Positions 53,338 through 61,649 of a DNA stretch of 64,000 bases are shown piece after piece. The stretch comes from Volucribacter amazonae. Lineage in GTDB: Bacteria; Pseudomonadota; Gammaproteobacteria; Enterobacterales; Pasteurellaceae. The stretch lies in assembly GCF_029783845.1 (NCBI RefSeq), contig NZ_LWID01000001.1:1923501-1987500 (forward strand), written 5' to 3'. Within the stretch, counting starts at the first letter, position 1. The number at the start of each line of letters is the position of its first letter. The notes under the pieces are model-generated. The model was not told where the DNA came from. It saw only the letters and a program-made list of their open reading frames with translations, and did no database searches. The position numbers were made by a program, and so were the translations under genes.

Positions 53338-53916
53338 TTAATCAAGGGGATTCATCGCATTAATTAACCGCACTTCTTCAAATAAATCTAATTCGTGCAA
53401 ATAAATATCTCGTAATTCAATACGTTGCTGATCGAGCAAATATTGCCGTTGTGTTCCTGCTAATAAGGGGGATTTTGGGGTAAACCATTGCCCTTGCCGT
53501 TTAAAGACTAAATTGCCAATGGTGCAATCGGTGATTAAGTTTTGTTGTACAAGCATCACTTCATCATAGTCGCCACGTTGAGCATAATATTGTTGTAATA
53601 AGCTACGATCAGCCCATTTGAGTGAATAATTTAACGGTTGATTGACAACAAGGGGTAAAAAATGGCGAAAACAACGGCGTTGATAGGCGGTATATTGGAT
53701 CTGTATATGCCGATCATTATAATCCACCCGACAGCGTATTAATGGTTCAGTGCAATGGGACGGCAGTTGCAAAACTTGGCGAAAATCCACCGCACTTTTT
53801 TCGGCATTAATACCATAATAATGACGTAAACTACGTTGATAACGAGCTTGATGATAATCTAAATGCTGAGCTTGTCCTTGTTCAAAAGCAATGGTTTCAA
53901 ATAATGGAAATGGCAT
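53338..53916 (-). CDS. pabC: Aminodeoxychorismate lyase-like (class IV aminotransferase)
   Basis: A 192-residue PLP protein, much shorter than E. coli PabC (about 270). FETIAFEQGQAQHLDYHQARYQRSLRHYYG and SLKWADRSLLQQYYAQRGDYDEVMLVQQNLITDCTIGNLVF are class-IV aminotransferase blocks; the Lys in SLKWADR is the likely cofactor-binding residue. Its position between pabB and pabA strongly supports the last step of p-aminobenzoate formation. The short form appears to be a family variant and shows no sign of a frameshift. Confidence 0.82.
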   Translation of the reverse strand: MPFPLFETIAFEQGQAQHLDYHQARYQRSLRHYYGINAEKSAVDFRQVLQLPSHCTEPLIRCRVDYNDRHIQIQYTAYQRRCFRHFLPLVVNQPLNYSLKWADRSLLQQYYAQRGDYDEVMLVQQNLITDCTIGNLVFKRQGQWFTPKSPLLAGTQRQYLLDQQRIELRDIYLHELDLFEEVRLINAMNPLD

Positions 53917-53925
53917 AGTTTATGG

Positions 53926-54867
53926 CTACCGATAGTCTGTTTTTAAGGGAAGATACACTTTTTCACAAAGTTCATCATATTCGCTATTGACTTCGCTTTG
54001 TGCGGTAATGCCACCGCCGCTATGGAAGTAGCGTTGTTGACCTTGTTGGGCAATATAGCGAATGGCGACGGCACTGATTAAGCGTTGTCCGTCAAAATAG
54101 CCAAATACGCCAGTGTAATACCCTCTTTTTTGTTGTTCTGCTTGTTGAATAATTTGGACGGTTTTTTGTTTTGGCGCACCGCTGATTGAGCCAGCAGGCA
54201 ATAATTTTTGCAATAAACTTAAGGGATCTTGTTGCCAATTTGCTGGCAATTCGCCGCTAATTTGCGAACTGGTTTGCCAAATTGCTCCCTGTTGCCGTTC
54301 AATCTTTTCTAAATAACGATAACGATCTACTTGAATATTTTGTGCGATAATCGCTAAATCATTCCGCATTAAATCCACGATAGTATTATGTTCACGAATT
54401 TCTTTTTCATTATGTAATAATTGTTCTTTGGCTTGTGGTAGCTCGGCATCTATTGTGCCTTTCATGGGATAAGTATAGATCCGATCATTTTCCATTTTGA
54501 CAAAACATTCTGGCGAGAAACACACAAAACGGTTATCCCATAAGAGTTTGTAAGGGGCTTGGCTCGCTTGAAAAAGTTGGCGTAAATTCAGGTTTGTTTC
54601 AATGGCGGTAGGGTAGGTAAGGTTTAATAAATAGGTATTGCCAAATTGCAACTGTTGCTGAACTTGCTGAAAGCCTTGTTGATAAGTGTAATAGTCCAGT
54701 GGTGTTTTGCTAAAACGGACTGGGGTAGGAATTTGCACTTGCCAATCCAGATTATGATAACCCTGTATATCAAAATAAATGCCTTGTTGATGTGCTTGCT
54801 CACAAGGCACAATCAAAGGAGCTTGCTGTTCAAAATCAATTAAAAAGAAATAAGGTGGTTTTATCAT
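53926..54867 (-). CDS. pabB: Aminodeoxychorismate synthase component I
   Basis: A 313-residue chorismate-binding enzyme, the short form lacking much of the N-terminal part. The chorismate core has MKGTIDAELPQAKEQLLHNEKEIREHNTIVDLMRNDLAIIA, LLPAGSISGAPKQKTVQIIQQAEQQKRGYYTGVFGYFDG and FHSGGGITAQSEVNSEYDE, the normal family sequence. I chose the ATG at 54867 because the protein begins there with a typical IKPPYFFLIDFEQQ; the open frame continues upstream without a ribosome site. It is first in the pab set, with short gaps. Confidence 0.92.
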   Translation of the reverse strand: MIKPPYFFLIDFEQQAPLIVPCEQAHQQGIYFDIQGYHNLDWQVQIPTPVRFSKTPLDYYTYQQGFQQVQQQLQFGNTYLLNLTYPTAIETNLNLRQLFQASQAPYKLLWDNRFVCFSPECFVKMENDRIYTYPMKGTIDAELPQAKEQLLHNEKEIREHNTIVDLMRNDLAIIAQNIQVDRYRYLEKIERQQGAIWQTSSQISGELPANWQQDPLSLLQKLLPAGSISGAPKQKTVQIIQQAEQQKRGYYTGVFGYFDGQRLISAVAIRYIAQQGQQRYFHSGGGITAQSEVNSEYDELCEKVYLPLKTDYR

Positions 54868-54927
54868 CACACAATAAGAATGAAAAAAGAAACAGGGCGA
54901 TATTATAATCAAAAAATGGGTTTCTGA

Positions 54928-55836
54928 CTATGAATGTGGCTTATGACTAAAGGCTTTTAGCAAAGAATCAAAAATATAATTTTCCACACTGGAATAATTA
55001 TTTTTCTTTAAGCGACAAAGGGTAACGATCCAAGGAATGGGATTTTTGATTTTACGGCAAACAAAATCAGGCGAGGCATATTGTTTAGCAATGGGGTAAG
55101 GCAAAATGGTTAATAAATCTTTATTAATTTTGGCGGAATTAAGCAAAAAATCCCAAGAACTTGATTGTAAAATAATTTGTGGATAAATGTTATGAGTTTC
55201 AAAGGCTTCAGTGAGTTGATGATAAATCATAAAGGTATTATCAAAGATCGCCATTTTTTGGGTATGTAAATCCTGCCAATGAATATATTCTTGGTTAGCA
55301 AGTTTATGCTCAGGTGAACAAAAAACGGCTAGCTCTGAATGATGAATGACAAAGGAATCAATGATATTTTTGGAGATACGTTCGGGGTAAAGTAATGAAG
55401 CAAAATGAATATTTTCCAGTAACAGTTCATTTTTTAAGATAAATGCTCCTTGCTCTTTGATCGTGAAATTGATTGCTGGGTTATTTAAAATCAATTTTGG
55501 CATAGTTTCAGAAAAAATCACTGACAGCACCAAAGGGGGAATACCAATGACAATATTACCAGTGAGTTGCGTGGTGCTTTGATGCAAATTTTTGTGCATT
55601 TGATTATATTTGAGCAAAATCTCTTTGGCATCACGATAATAATTTTCCCCCACATAAGTTAATCCTACAATCCGCCCTTGAGCACGTTTGAATAATGCCA
55701 CATTTTCCCGTTGTTCAAATTCAGTAATCATCATACTCAATGCTGGTTGAGAAATATACAGATGTTGTGAAGTACGACTTAAATTGAAATCATTATCTAC
55801 AATGGCGACAAAATAACGTAAATGTCTAATATCCAT
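54928..55836 (-). CDS. LysR-family transcriptional regulator
   Basis: A 302-residue regulator. The N-terminal winged helix (MDIRHLRYFVAIVDNDFNLSRTSQHLYISQPALSMMITEFEQRENVALFKR) is intact, followed by a co-inducer-binding domain (about 90-300). It is transcribed in the same direction as the pab genes, ending 60 bases before pabB, but a shared message is not certain. The target and inducer are unknown; its own promoter region, and that of the opposite-strand epmA, lie upstream beyond a palindromic repeat. Confidence 0.92.
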   Translation of the reverse strand: MDIRHLRYFVAIVDNDFNLSRTSQHLYISQPALSMMITEFEQRENVALFKRAQGRIVGLTYVGENYYRDAKEILLKYNQMHKNLHQSTTQLTGNIVIGIPPLVLSVIFSETMPKLILNNPAINFTIKEQGAFILKNELLLENIHFASLLYPERISKNIIDSFVIHHSELAVFCSPEHKLANQEYIHWQDLHTQKMAIFDNTFMIYHQLTEAFETHNIYPQIILQSSSWDFLLNSAKINKDLLTILPYPIAKQYASPDFVCRKIKNPIPWIVTLCRLKKNNYSSVENYIFDSLLKAFSHKPHS

Positions 55837-55960
55837 TGTTTTTCCTTGTGAGCAAATAAGAAATTTGGGCTATTTTGCCATAGAATGTGTTTGATGAGGG
55901 AGTTTTTTTATCGTCTTTTAATAAGGCTATTGTAAAGTGCGGTCTATTTTCAATTTATTT

Positions 55961-56066
55961 TATAGTCATTTCACTTTAAAATGATACAGCGTTGGTACGC
56001 CTCGCCTTACTACTTGTACTGTCTTCGGCGTGCCGCCTTGTCTCATTTTAAATTGAAACGACTATA
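55961..56066. repeat. Palindromic intergenic repeat, copy 8 (full length)
   Basis: A 106-bp copy in the opposite orientation to copy 3, starting TATAGTCATTTCACTTTAAA and ending TTTTAAATTGAAACGACTATA. The centre contains GCGTTGGTACGCC and GTCTTCGGCGTGCCGCCTTG. It lies between the LysR gene and epmA, with an uptake sequence at about 55934 in the same 315-bp gap. Confidence 0.92.
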
Positions 56067-56151
56067 TTAATAGCTTACCCATAGCACTTACATTTTGGTT
56101 ATATTGATTTTTCCGCTAAAATAGCCACATTTTTTACTTGGAATAAATATT

Positions 56152-57120
56152 ATGAATGAAATTCAATGGAAGCCCTCCGCCCCTATAGAGAATTTATTGG
56201 CGAGGGCAAAGATTATTGCGGAAATTCGGCGTTTTTTTACTGACCGAGGTTTGCTTGAAGTTGAAACCCCTGTACTTAGCGAATTTGGGGTAACCGATGT
56301 GCATTTATCTACGTTTAGCACAAATTTTATTGCCCCTTTTGGTGAACAGACTAAGCCATTATGGTTAATGACAAGCCCAGAATATCATATGAAACGCTTG
56401 TTAGCCGCAGGAAGTGGCCCTATTTTTCAGCTTTGTCGGGTATTTCGTAATGAAGAGGCGGGAAGTAAGCATAATCCAGAATTTACTATGTTGGAATGGT
56501 ATCGCCCTTATTTTGATATGTATCGTTTGATTAATGAAGTGGATGATCTACTCCAACAAATTTTAGATTGCGAGCCAGCGGAAAGTTTTAGCTATCAATT
56601 TGTTTTTCAACAATATGTAGGGCTTGATCCCCTCTCGGCGGAAAAATCAGAATTATTGGCTAAAGCTCAAGAATATGGTTTACAAACCTCTGTTGATGAA
56701 TCAAGAGATACGTTATTGCAATTTTTATTTAGTGCGGTAGTTGAGCCTAATATTGGTTTAGAACGCCCCATGGCGGTGTATCATTTCCCTGCCAGCCAAG
56801 CGGCATTGGCACAGGTCAGTTCCGAAGATCATCGTGTTGCCGAACGCTTTGAGTTTTATTACAAAGGGCTAGAATTAGCCAATGGGTTTCACGAATTAAC
56901 GGATAGTAAAGAACAGTTGAGCCGTTTTGAACAAGATAATCGCCAACGGCAAAAATTGGGCTTATCCCCACAAAAAATAGATTATCGTTTTATTGCCGCC
57001 TTGCAAGCAGGTATGCCGAATTGTGCAGGTGTGGCGTTAGGGGTAGATCGATTATTAATGATTGCATTAAATGCAACGGATATTAAACAAGTGCTTACTT
57101 TTGGTATTGATAACGCATAA
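56152..57120 (+). CDS. epmA: Elongation factor P-(R)-beta-lysine ligase
   Basis: A 322-residue class-II lysyl-tRNA-synthetase paralogue that attaches beta-lysine to elongation factor P. Without an anticodon domain, it starts at the catalytic core: RAKIIAEIRRFFTDRGLLEVETPVL, LMTSPEYHMKRLLAAGSGPIFQLCRVFRNEEAGSKHNPEFTMLEWYRP, and ANGFHELTD with GMPNCAGVALGVDRLLM at the end. Length fits EpmA (PoxA/GenX). The partner epmB is not in the window. It is followed by uppP after a 39-base gap with an uptake sequence. Confidence 0.97.
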   Translation: MNEIQWKPSAPIENLLARAKIIAEIRRFFTDRGLLEVETPVLSEFGVTDVHLSTFSTNFIAPFGEQTKPLWLMTSPEYHMKRLLAAGSGPIFQLCRVFRNEEAGSKHNPEFTMLEWYRPYFDMYRLINEVDDLLQQILDCEPAESFSYQFVFQQYVGLDPLSAEKSELLAKAQEYGLQTSVDESRDTLLQFLFSAVVEPNIGLERPMAVYHFPASQAALAQVSSEDHRVAERFEFYYKGLELANGFHELTDSKEQLSRFEQDNRQRQKLGLSPQKIDYRFIAALQAGMPNCAGVALGVDRLLMIALNATDIKQVLTFGIDNA

Positions 57121-57159
57121 AAAGTGCGGTGGTTTTTTTAATTATTTTTTGAGGAAATT

Positions 57160-57963
57160 ATGTCTGAATTATTAATTGCATTGATTTTAGGAATTGTGGA
57201 AGGGTTGACCGAGTTTTTACCTGTATCTTCCACAGGGCATATGATTATTGTGGGTCATTTGTTAGGTTTTGAGGGCGATAAGGCGGCTACATTTGAGGTC
57301 ATTATTCAGTTAGGTTCTATTTTGGCGGTGGTGGTAGTGTTTTGGCGTAAAATGTTTGGCTTAATTGGCATTCATTTTGGGCAAAAACAAGATAAAAACC
57401 AACCGCACTTAACCTTAATACATATTATTTTAGGCATGATTCCAGCGGTCGTTTTGGGGCTGATTTTTCATAGCAAAATAAAAAGTTTATTTAGCCCTGA
57501 AATGGTAATGTATGCCTTGGTCGCAGGGGGGATTTTGTTATTACTGGCGGAAAAATATCGCCCTCAAGTGAGTGCTAGCACCTTAGATCAAATGAGCTAT
57601 AAACAAGCCTTTGCTATCGGTTTGTTTCAATGTTTAGCCTTATGGCCTGGCTTTTCTCGTTCAGGGGCAACCATTTCAGGAGGATTATTAATGGGAGTAG
57701 GACGCCAAGCTGCCGCTGAATATTCTTTTATTTTGGCAGTACCTATGATGATGGGCGCGACAGTGCTAGATTTATATAAAAGTCTTGATTTCCTTAGTCT
57801 TGCGGATTTACCTATGTTTGCAGTTGGCTTTGTAACTGCTTTTATTGTGGCATTAATAGCGATTAAAACCTTCCTAAATATCATCAAAAAAATCTCTTTT
57901 GTGCCATTTGCTATTTATCGTTTTGTGGTAGCCATTGCGGTGTATTTTGTGTTTATTCACTAA
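57160..57963 (+). CDS. uppP: Undecaprenyl-diphosphatase
   Basis: A 267-residue membrane phosphatase recycling the undecaprenyl carrier for peptidoglycan and lipopolysaccharide synthesis (bacitracin resistance). The active-site block VEGLTEFLPVSSTGHMI is at residues 13-29, and the second block ALWPGFSRSGATISGG near 165 has the conserved Arg. Seven or eight hydrophobic segments are seen. Length is normal. GAGGAAA precedes the ATG. Confidence 0.97.
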   Translation: MSELLIALILGIVEGLTEFLPVSSTGHMIIVGHLLGFEGDKAATFEVIIQLGSILAVVVVFWRKMFGLIGIHFGQKQDKNQPHLTLIHIILGMIPAVVLGLIFHSKIKSLFSPEMVMYALVAGGILLLLAEKYRPQVSASTLDQMSYKQAFAIGLFQCLALWPGFSRSGATISGGLLMGVGRQAAAEYSFILAVPMMMGATVLDLYKSLDFLSLADLPMFAVGFVTAFIVALIAIKTFLNIIKKISFVPFAIYRFVVAIAVYFVFIH

Positions 57964-57996
57964 GTATTACACTTTAATGTGAGCAAATTAGCTAAA

Positions 57997-58029
57997 TATA
58001 GTCGTCCTATTTTAATTTGAAACCACTAT
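57997..58029. repeat. Palindromic intergenic repeat, copy 9 (minimal)
   Basis: A 33-bp copy made only of the two ends: TATAGTCGTCC, ATTTTAATTTG, AAACCACTAT. The centre is gone, leaving a short hairpin 34 bp past the uppP stop, where it could act as a weak terminator. Confidence 0.7.
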
Positions 58030-58150
58030 GAAAATATTGAATTTGCTCACGAAATTTTTTGGCAACAATAGAAACTATTTCCAAATATTGAGGTTTTCTT
58101 AGCGGAGAGTTTGATATTAAATTGATATGAAGAAAGATTATTGGAATAAT

Positions 58151-58227
58151 TGGCGGAATGGACGGGACTCGAACCCGCGACCCCCTGCGTGACAGGCAGG
58201 TATTCTAACCAGCTGAACTACCACTCC
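58151..58227 (-). tRNA. tRNA-Asp (GTC)
   Basis: A 77-nt gene identical to the tRNA-Asp at 9462-9538 but on the opposite strand. Anticodon GTC in CTGTCAC, acceptor pair GGAGTGG/CCATTCC, and encoded CCA. The flanking sequences on either side differ between the two. Confidence 0.97.
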
Positions 58228-58324
58228 GCTTTGTGTGGTGCATAATAATTGGGATTAGCTTGAGCGTCAACCTCTTTTTTATTTGTTTTCTATAAATTTG
58301 CGTTAACTGATTAGGAAATAAACA

Positions 58325-59104
58325 TCAATGCCGTTTTTGTTCATCTTGTTGGCATAAAGTCCATAAGCATTTATCGCCACTTTTCTTATTAATCAATGTT
58401 AAATATTTTTGGTGGGCTAAAAGTTCTTCTTCTGTTGGGGCAAGGCATTTTAGTTGATGCTGTTGTGTTGCATTATTGATTTGGGTTTGTTGTTTATCCT
58501 CAATATTTTCTAAGGGTTGAGATTCATCAATGATATTTTCATCAAATAAACTGGTTTGCCCCCCTGTCATAGTGAGATAAACATCAGCTAAGATTTCCGC
58601 ATCGAGTAATGCTCCATGTAGGGTACGTTTACTATTATCAATGGCAAGGCGATCGCAAAGTGCATCTAAGTTATTGCGTTTACCCGGGAACATTTGGCGA
58701 GCCATTTGTAGCGTATCCGTTACTTTGCAGATTTGCTCTGTTTTGATATTTTTGCCTAGTTTGCTAAATTCATAATCCATAAAGCCCACATCAAAGGGAG
58801 CATTGTGAATTAATAATTCCGCACCTTGAATAAATTCTAAAAATTCATCGGCAATTTCTGCAAAAGGCGGTTTATCCGCTAGCATTTCATCAGTAATACC
58901 ATGGACTTTTACTGCCTCAGGATCAACGGGACGATCGGGTTTGATATATACATGAAAGGTTCTGCCAGTATAACGGCGATTGATAATTTCTACTGCTCCA
59001 ATTTCAATAATGCAATGCCCTTCATAATGAGCACCTAATTGGTTCATACCTGTGGTTTCAGTATCCAGTACAATTTGTCGTTGCGTATTAATTTCTAGGT
59101 TCAT
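58325..59104 (-). CDS. dnaQ: DNA polymerase III epsilon subunit (proofreading exonuclease)
   Basis: A 259-residue 3'-5' exonuclease of the DEDDh class. The metal ligands are D14 and E16 (LDTETTG), the Asp in LLIHNAPFDVGFMDYE, and the His/Asp in LHGALLDAEILADVY. The C-terminal tail that binds the alpha subunit is present. The gene is divergent from rnhA with 53 bases between starts, as in E. coli and Haemophilus. Confidence 0.97.
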   Translation of the reverse strand: MNLEINTQRQIVLDTETTGMNQLGAHYEGHCIIEIGAVEIINRRYTGRTFHVYIKPDRPVDPEAVKVHGITDEMLADKPPFAEIADEFLEFIQGAELLIHNAPFDVGFMDYEFSKLGKNIKTEQICKVTDTLQMARQMFPGKRNNLDALCDRLAIDNSKRTLHGALLDAEILADVYLTMTGGQTSLFDENIIDESQPLENIEDKQQTQINNATQQHQLKCLAPTEEELLAHQKYLTLINKKSGDKCLWTLCQQDEQKRH

Positions 59105-59157
59105 AATAAATTTTGCGTTATGATCGGAATTATTGATGGTTATTGTAACAAATATTT

Positions 59158-59625
59158 ATGCAAAAAAAGATTGAAATTTTTACTGATGGTTCTTGTTTAG
59201 GTAATCCCGGTGCTGGTGGAATAGGGGTATTGCTACGTTATCAACAACATGAAAAAGAACTTTCTCAGGGCTATTTTGTTACCACCAATAACCGTATGGA
59301 ATTGTTGGCTGTTATTGAGGGTTTAAAATGTTTAAAGCAACCTTGTGCTGTGGATTTATATTGTGATAGTCAATATGTGAAAAATGGGATAACACAATGG
59401 ATTTTTAATTGGAAAAAGAAAAATTGGCGAACCAGTAATGGAAGTGCGGTTAAAAATCAGGATTTATGGATCTTATTGGATCAGCTTGTGCAACAACATC
59501 AGGTAAATTGGCATTGGGTTAAGGGGCATGCAGGCCATAGCGAGAATGAACGCTGTGATCTATTGGCTAAACAAGGGGCAAAAAATCCTAGTTTAGAAGA
59601 TAAGGGCTATCAAGCAGAAACCTAA
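59158..59625 (+). CDS. rnhA: Ribonuclease HI
   Basis: A 155-residue enzyme that cuts RNA in RNA:DNA hybrids. The catalytic residues D10 (FTDGSCLG), E48 (NRMELL), D70 (YCDSQYV), H124 and D134 (NERCDLLA) are all present. It is divergent from dnaQ and convergent with lysC (24 bases between stops, no clear terminator). An uptake sequence lies inside the gene near 59445. Confidence 0.98.
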   Translation: MQKKIEIFTDGSCLGNPGAGGIGVLLRYQQHEKELSQGYFVTTNNRMELLAVIEGLKCLKQPCAVDLYCDSQYVKNGITQWIFNWKKKNWRTSNGSAVKNQDLWILLDQLVQQHQVNWHWVKGHAGHSENERCDLLAKQGAKNPSLEDKGYQAET

Positions 59626-59649
59626 TTGCCCTTATTTCTGTTCTATTAT

Positions 59650-61002
59650 TTAAGCAAATAATGCTTGATGTAATTTGCTTACAATATCGTCCGCTTGGCT
59701 ACCATTCACTAGCATACAAATGTTATTCGTACTTGCACCATAGCTGATCATTCTCACATTGTAATCTTCCAAGGCTGTGAAGATTTGTTTGGCTACCCCT
59801 GCGGCAATATGTAAATCATTACCAATTAAGGCAACTAACGCCAAGCCAGTATCTACTTTAACATTGCAAAGCTCACTTAACTCGGTAATTAAAGCGTTAG
59901 ATAATAATTCTGCACCTGAAGAGGCTGAACCTGTTTTGTCTAAGGTCAAGGCAATGCTTACTTCGGAGGTGGTAATGGTATCTACGGAAATTTTATGTTT
60001 AGCTAAAATGCTAAAGACTTTTGCCAGAAAACCTTGAGCGTGTAGCATACTTAGGCTAGATAAGGTTAATAAGGTTTGCTCTCGGCGTAATGCAATAGCA
60101 CGGAAAGTTGGGCGTAAATGTGGATCTCTTGTTACCCAAGTACCGCCTTGTTCAGGTGCTTTACTTGAGCCAACATAGACAGGAATATTGCTGCGTACCG
60201 CAGGTAATAAGGTTGCTGGGTGTAAAACTTTTGCGCCAAAGGTTGCCATTTCTGCAGCTTCGGCAAAGCTAATGGTTTCAATACGTTTAGCCGCCGAGGT
60301 AATACGTGGATCGGTGGTATAAATACCTGCTACATCTGTCCAAATTAATACATCTTTGGCTTTTAAGACTTCTGCTAATAATGCAGCAGTATAATCCGAG
60401 CCACCACGCCCTAAGGTAGTTGTTTTGCCCATATCATCACGTCCAATAAATCCTTGGGTAATGACTAATTCACCATTTTCCACTAAAGGTTTTAAGACTT
60501 GATCACAATTCTGTTGGGTTTTTTCATCGTTTGGTGCGGCTTTACCAAAATGACTATCCGTTGCTACTACTGAACGTACATCAAGCCAGCTAGCGGTATG
60601 ACCTAAATCGCGTAATACCTCCACAAAAATCAGTGAAGACATCATTTCGCCATGGCTAATTAGTTCATCGGTTAAAGCGGAAGATGTTGCTAAGCTTGCC
60701 GCTTCAGATAAGGATTGAATACTGGCAAGCAATCGGTCAATTTCTTCTCGAATGACACTTGGATTTTTCAATTTATCAAGAATGGCATATTGAATTTGGC
60801 GAATTTTAGCAAAACATTGTTCACGCTGTTCGGTATCACAACCTTTAGCAAGTTCAACTAATAAATTAGTGATTCCAGCAGAAGCAGAAAGTACGACTAC
60901 TCGTGTATTTGGATCGGCAATAACAATTTTCGCTGAGGCTTGCATTGCTTCATAATCGGCAACACTAGTACCACCAAATTTAGCAACAGAATAATTGGAC
61001 AT
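59650..61002 (-). CDS. lysC: Lysine-sensitive aspartokinase III
   Basis: A 450-residue enzyme phosphorylating aspartate, the first step to lysine, threonine, methionine and diaminopimelate. It starts MSNYSVAKFGGTSVADYEAM; GQGFIGRDDMGKTTTLGRGGSDYTAALLAEVL follows, and tandem ACT domains (about 300-450) bind lysine. I chose the ATG at 61002 with AAAGGAAT before it; the open frame extends upstream into the riboswitch. Transcription runs from a promoter with TTGACA through a lysine riboswitch. Confidence 0.97.
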   Translation of the reverse strand: MSNYSVAKFGGTSVADYEAMQASAKIVIADPNTRVVVLSASAGITNLLVELAKGCDTEQREQCFAKIRQIQYAILDKLKNPSVIREEIDRLLASIQSLSEAASLATSSALTDELISHGEMMSSLIFVEVLRDLGHTASWLDVRSVVATDSHFGKAAPNDEKTQQNCDQVLKPLVENGELVITQGFIGRDDMGKTTTLGRGGSDYTAALLAEVLKAKDVLIWTDVAGIYTTDPRITSAAKRIETISFAEAAEMATFGAKVLHPATLLPAVRSNIPVYVGSSKAPEQGGTWVTRDPHLRPTFRAIALRREQTLLTLSSLSMLHAQGFLAKVFSILAKHKISVDTITTSEVSIALTLDKTGSASSGAELLSNALITELSELCNVKVDTGLALVALIGNDLHIAAGVAKQIFTALEDYNVRMISYGASTNNICMLVNGSQADDIVSKLHQALFA

Positions 61003-61120
61003 AGATGATTCCTTTAAACAAGTAAAATAAGTTAAGAGAATATTCAGAGAGGTAAGCAAACGCAGAAAGACAATAATATGCAAGTATCATTGTAGAAGCG
61101 CTCCATTTACACTTTTATTT

Positions 61121-61300
61121 ATGGCAAATGACAGCCTCAGAGATTCAACCCTAAAGGCCGATAACTATTTGTTCGGACAAAATAGTTATCTCGGCGAACA
61201 CTCCCCTGATTATTTTTTACTAAATTAAATTGTTGATTTAATTTATTGATCCCGAAATCTAAAAAATAACTGCCTGAGTAACGCACCTCTTCTGTGGTCT
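61121..61300 (-). promoter_or_regulatory. Lysine riboswitch of lysC
   Basis: Read on the minus strand, conserved blocks of the lysine (L-box) aptamer appear in order: CAGAAGAGGTGCGTTAC, then GGGGAGTGTTCGCCGAG, a stem pair GATAACTATTT/AAATAGTTATC, CGGCCTTTAGGGTTGAATC and CTGAGGCTGTC. These align with the E. coli lysC leader. No clear terminator stem follows before lysC, so it may act on translation or by Rho or RNA decay, as in E. coli. Confidence 0.95.
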
Positions 61301-61303
61301 ATA

Positions 61304-61332
61304 CAAATAACGTTAAACGGATTTTTTGTCAA
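61304..61332 (-). promoter_or_regulatory. Likely lysC promoter
   Basis: On the minus strand TTGACA (61327-61332) and TATTTG (61304-61309) are separated by 17 bases. The predicted start falls just before the first aptamer block. The -35 matches consensus; the -10 is poor. Confidence 0.6.
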
Positions 61333-61354
61333 TCAAAAATTAAAATTTATGATG

Positions 61355-61373
61355 TTAAATTGAAACGTCTATA
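61355..61373. repeat. Half copy of the palindromic repeat
   Basis: TTAAATTGAAACGTCTATA matches the right end of copy 8 (TTAAATTGAAACGACTATA) with one change. No left half is found. It lies in the lysC-dat divergent region; its TTGAAA could serve as a -35 for dat, with GATAAT at 61385-61390. Confidence 0.45.
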
Positions 61374-61510
61374 CATGAAACGATGATAATAGCTTTCAAG
61401 TATAAAAAATTAACTCATCGCCCCTAAAAGCATTTCCCTTATTGTTAAAAAAAGGGTACTATTGCCCGCTCATTTTTATTAAGCAACCTTAGCTTAAAAA
61501 ATGATACATA

Positions 61511-61617
61511 AAAAAGCTGAAACGCTTTTTTTAATAAGTAGCGAGTCAATGCCCCATGGCATCTTATTGTTTTATCGAATAAGAAAGCTTAGGCTTTCCG
61601 CAAGGCAGCGACTTATT
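61511..61617 (+). promoter_or_regulatory. Structured leader in front of dat, possible attenuator
   Basis: AAAAAGC (61511-61517) and GCTTTTT (61524-61530) form a terminator-like hairpin followed by TT. Right after it AATAAGT (61533-61539) pairs with ACTTATT (61611-61617), enclosing three smaller hairpins: ATGCC/GGCAT with a 4-base loop, TCTTATT/AATAAGA with a 9-base loop, and AAAGC/GCTTT with a 4-base loop. A T-run follows. Because lysC lies on the other strand, such terminators can only act on dat's own leader. A 49-codon frame from 61501 also spans it and its stop overlaps the dat ATG. Confidence 0.5.
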
Positions 61618-61649
61618 TTTTTCACCTCAAATTTAGAAGGTTATGAATA

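Noticed and set aside
53338..53916. PabC only 192 residues, possible truncation
   Set aside because: Both conserved blocks and the cofactor lysine are present and gene spacing to both neighbours is tight, which fits a short family variant.
61533..61617. Cloverleaf-like fold with a 7-bp closing stem, resembling a tRNA
   Set aside because: There is no TTCRA T-loop, no D-loop GG and no anticodon arm of proper size; it is treated as a leader structure instead.
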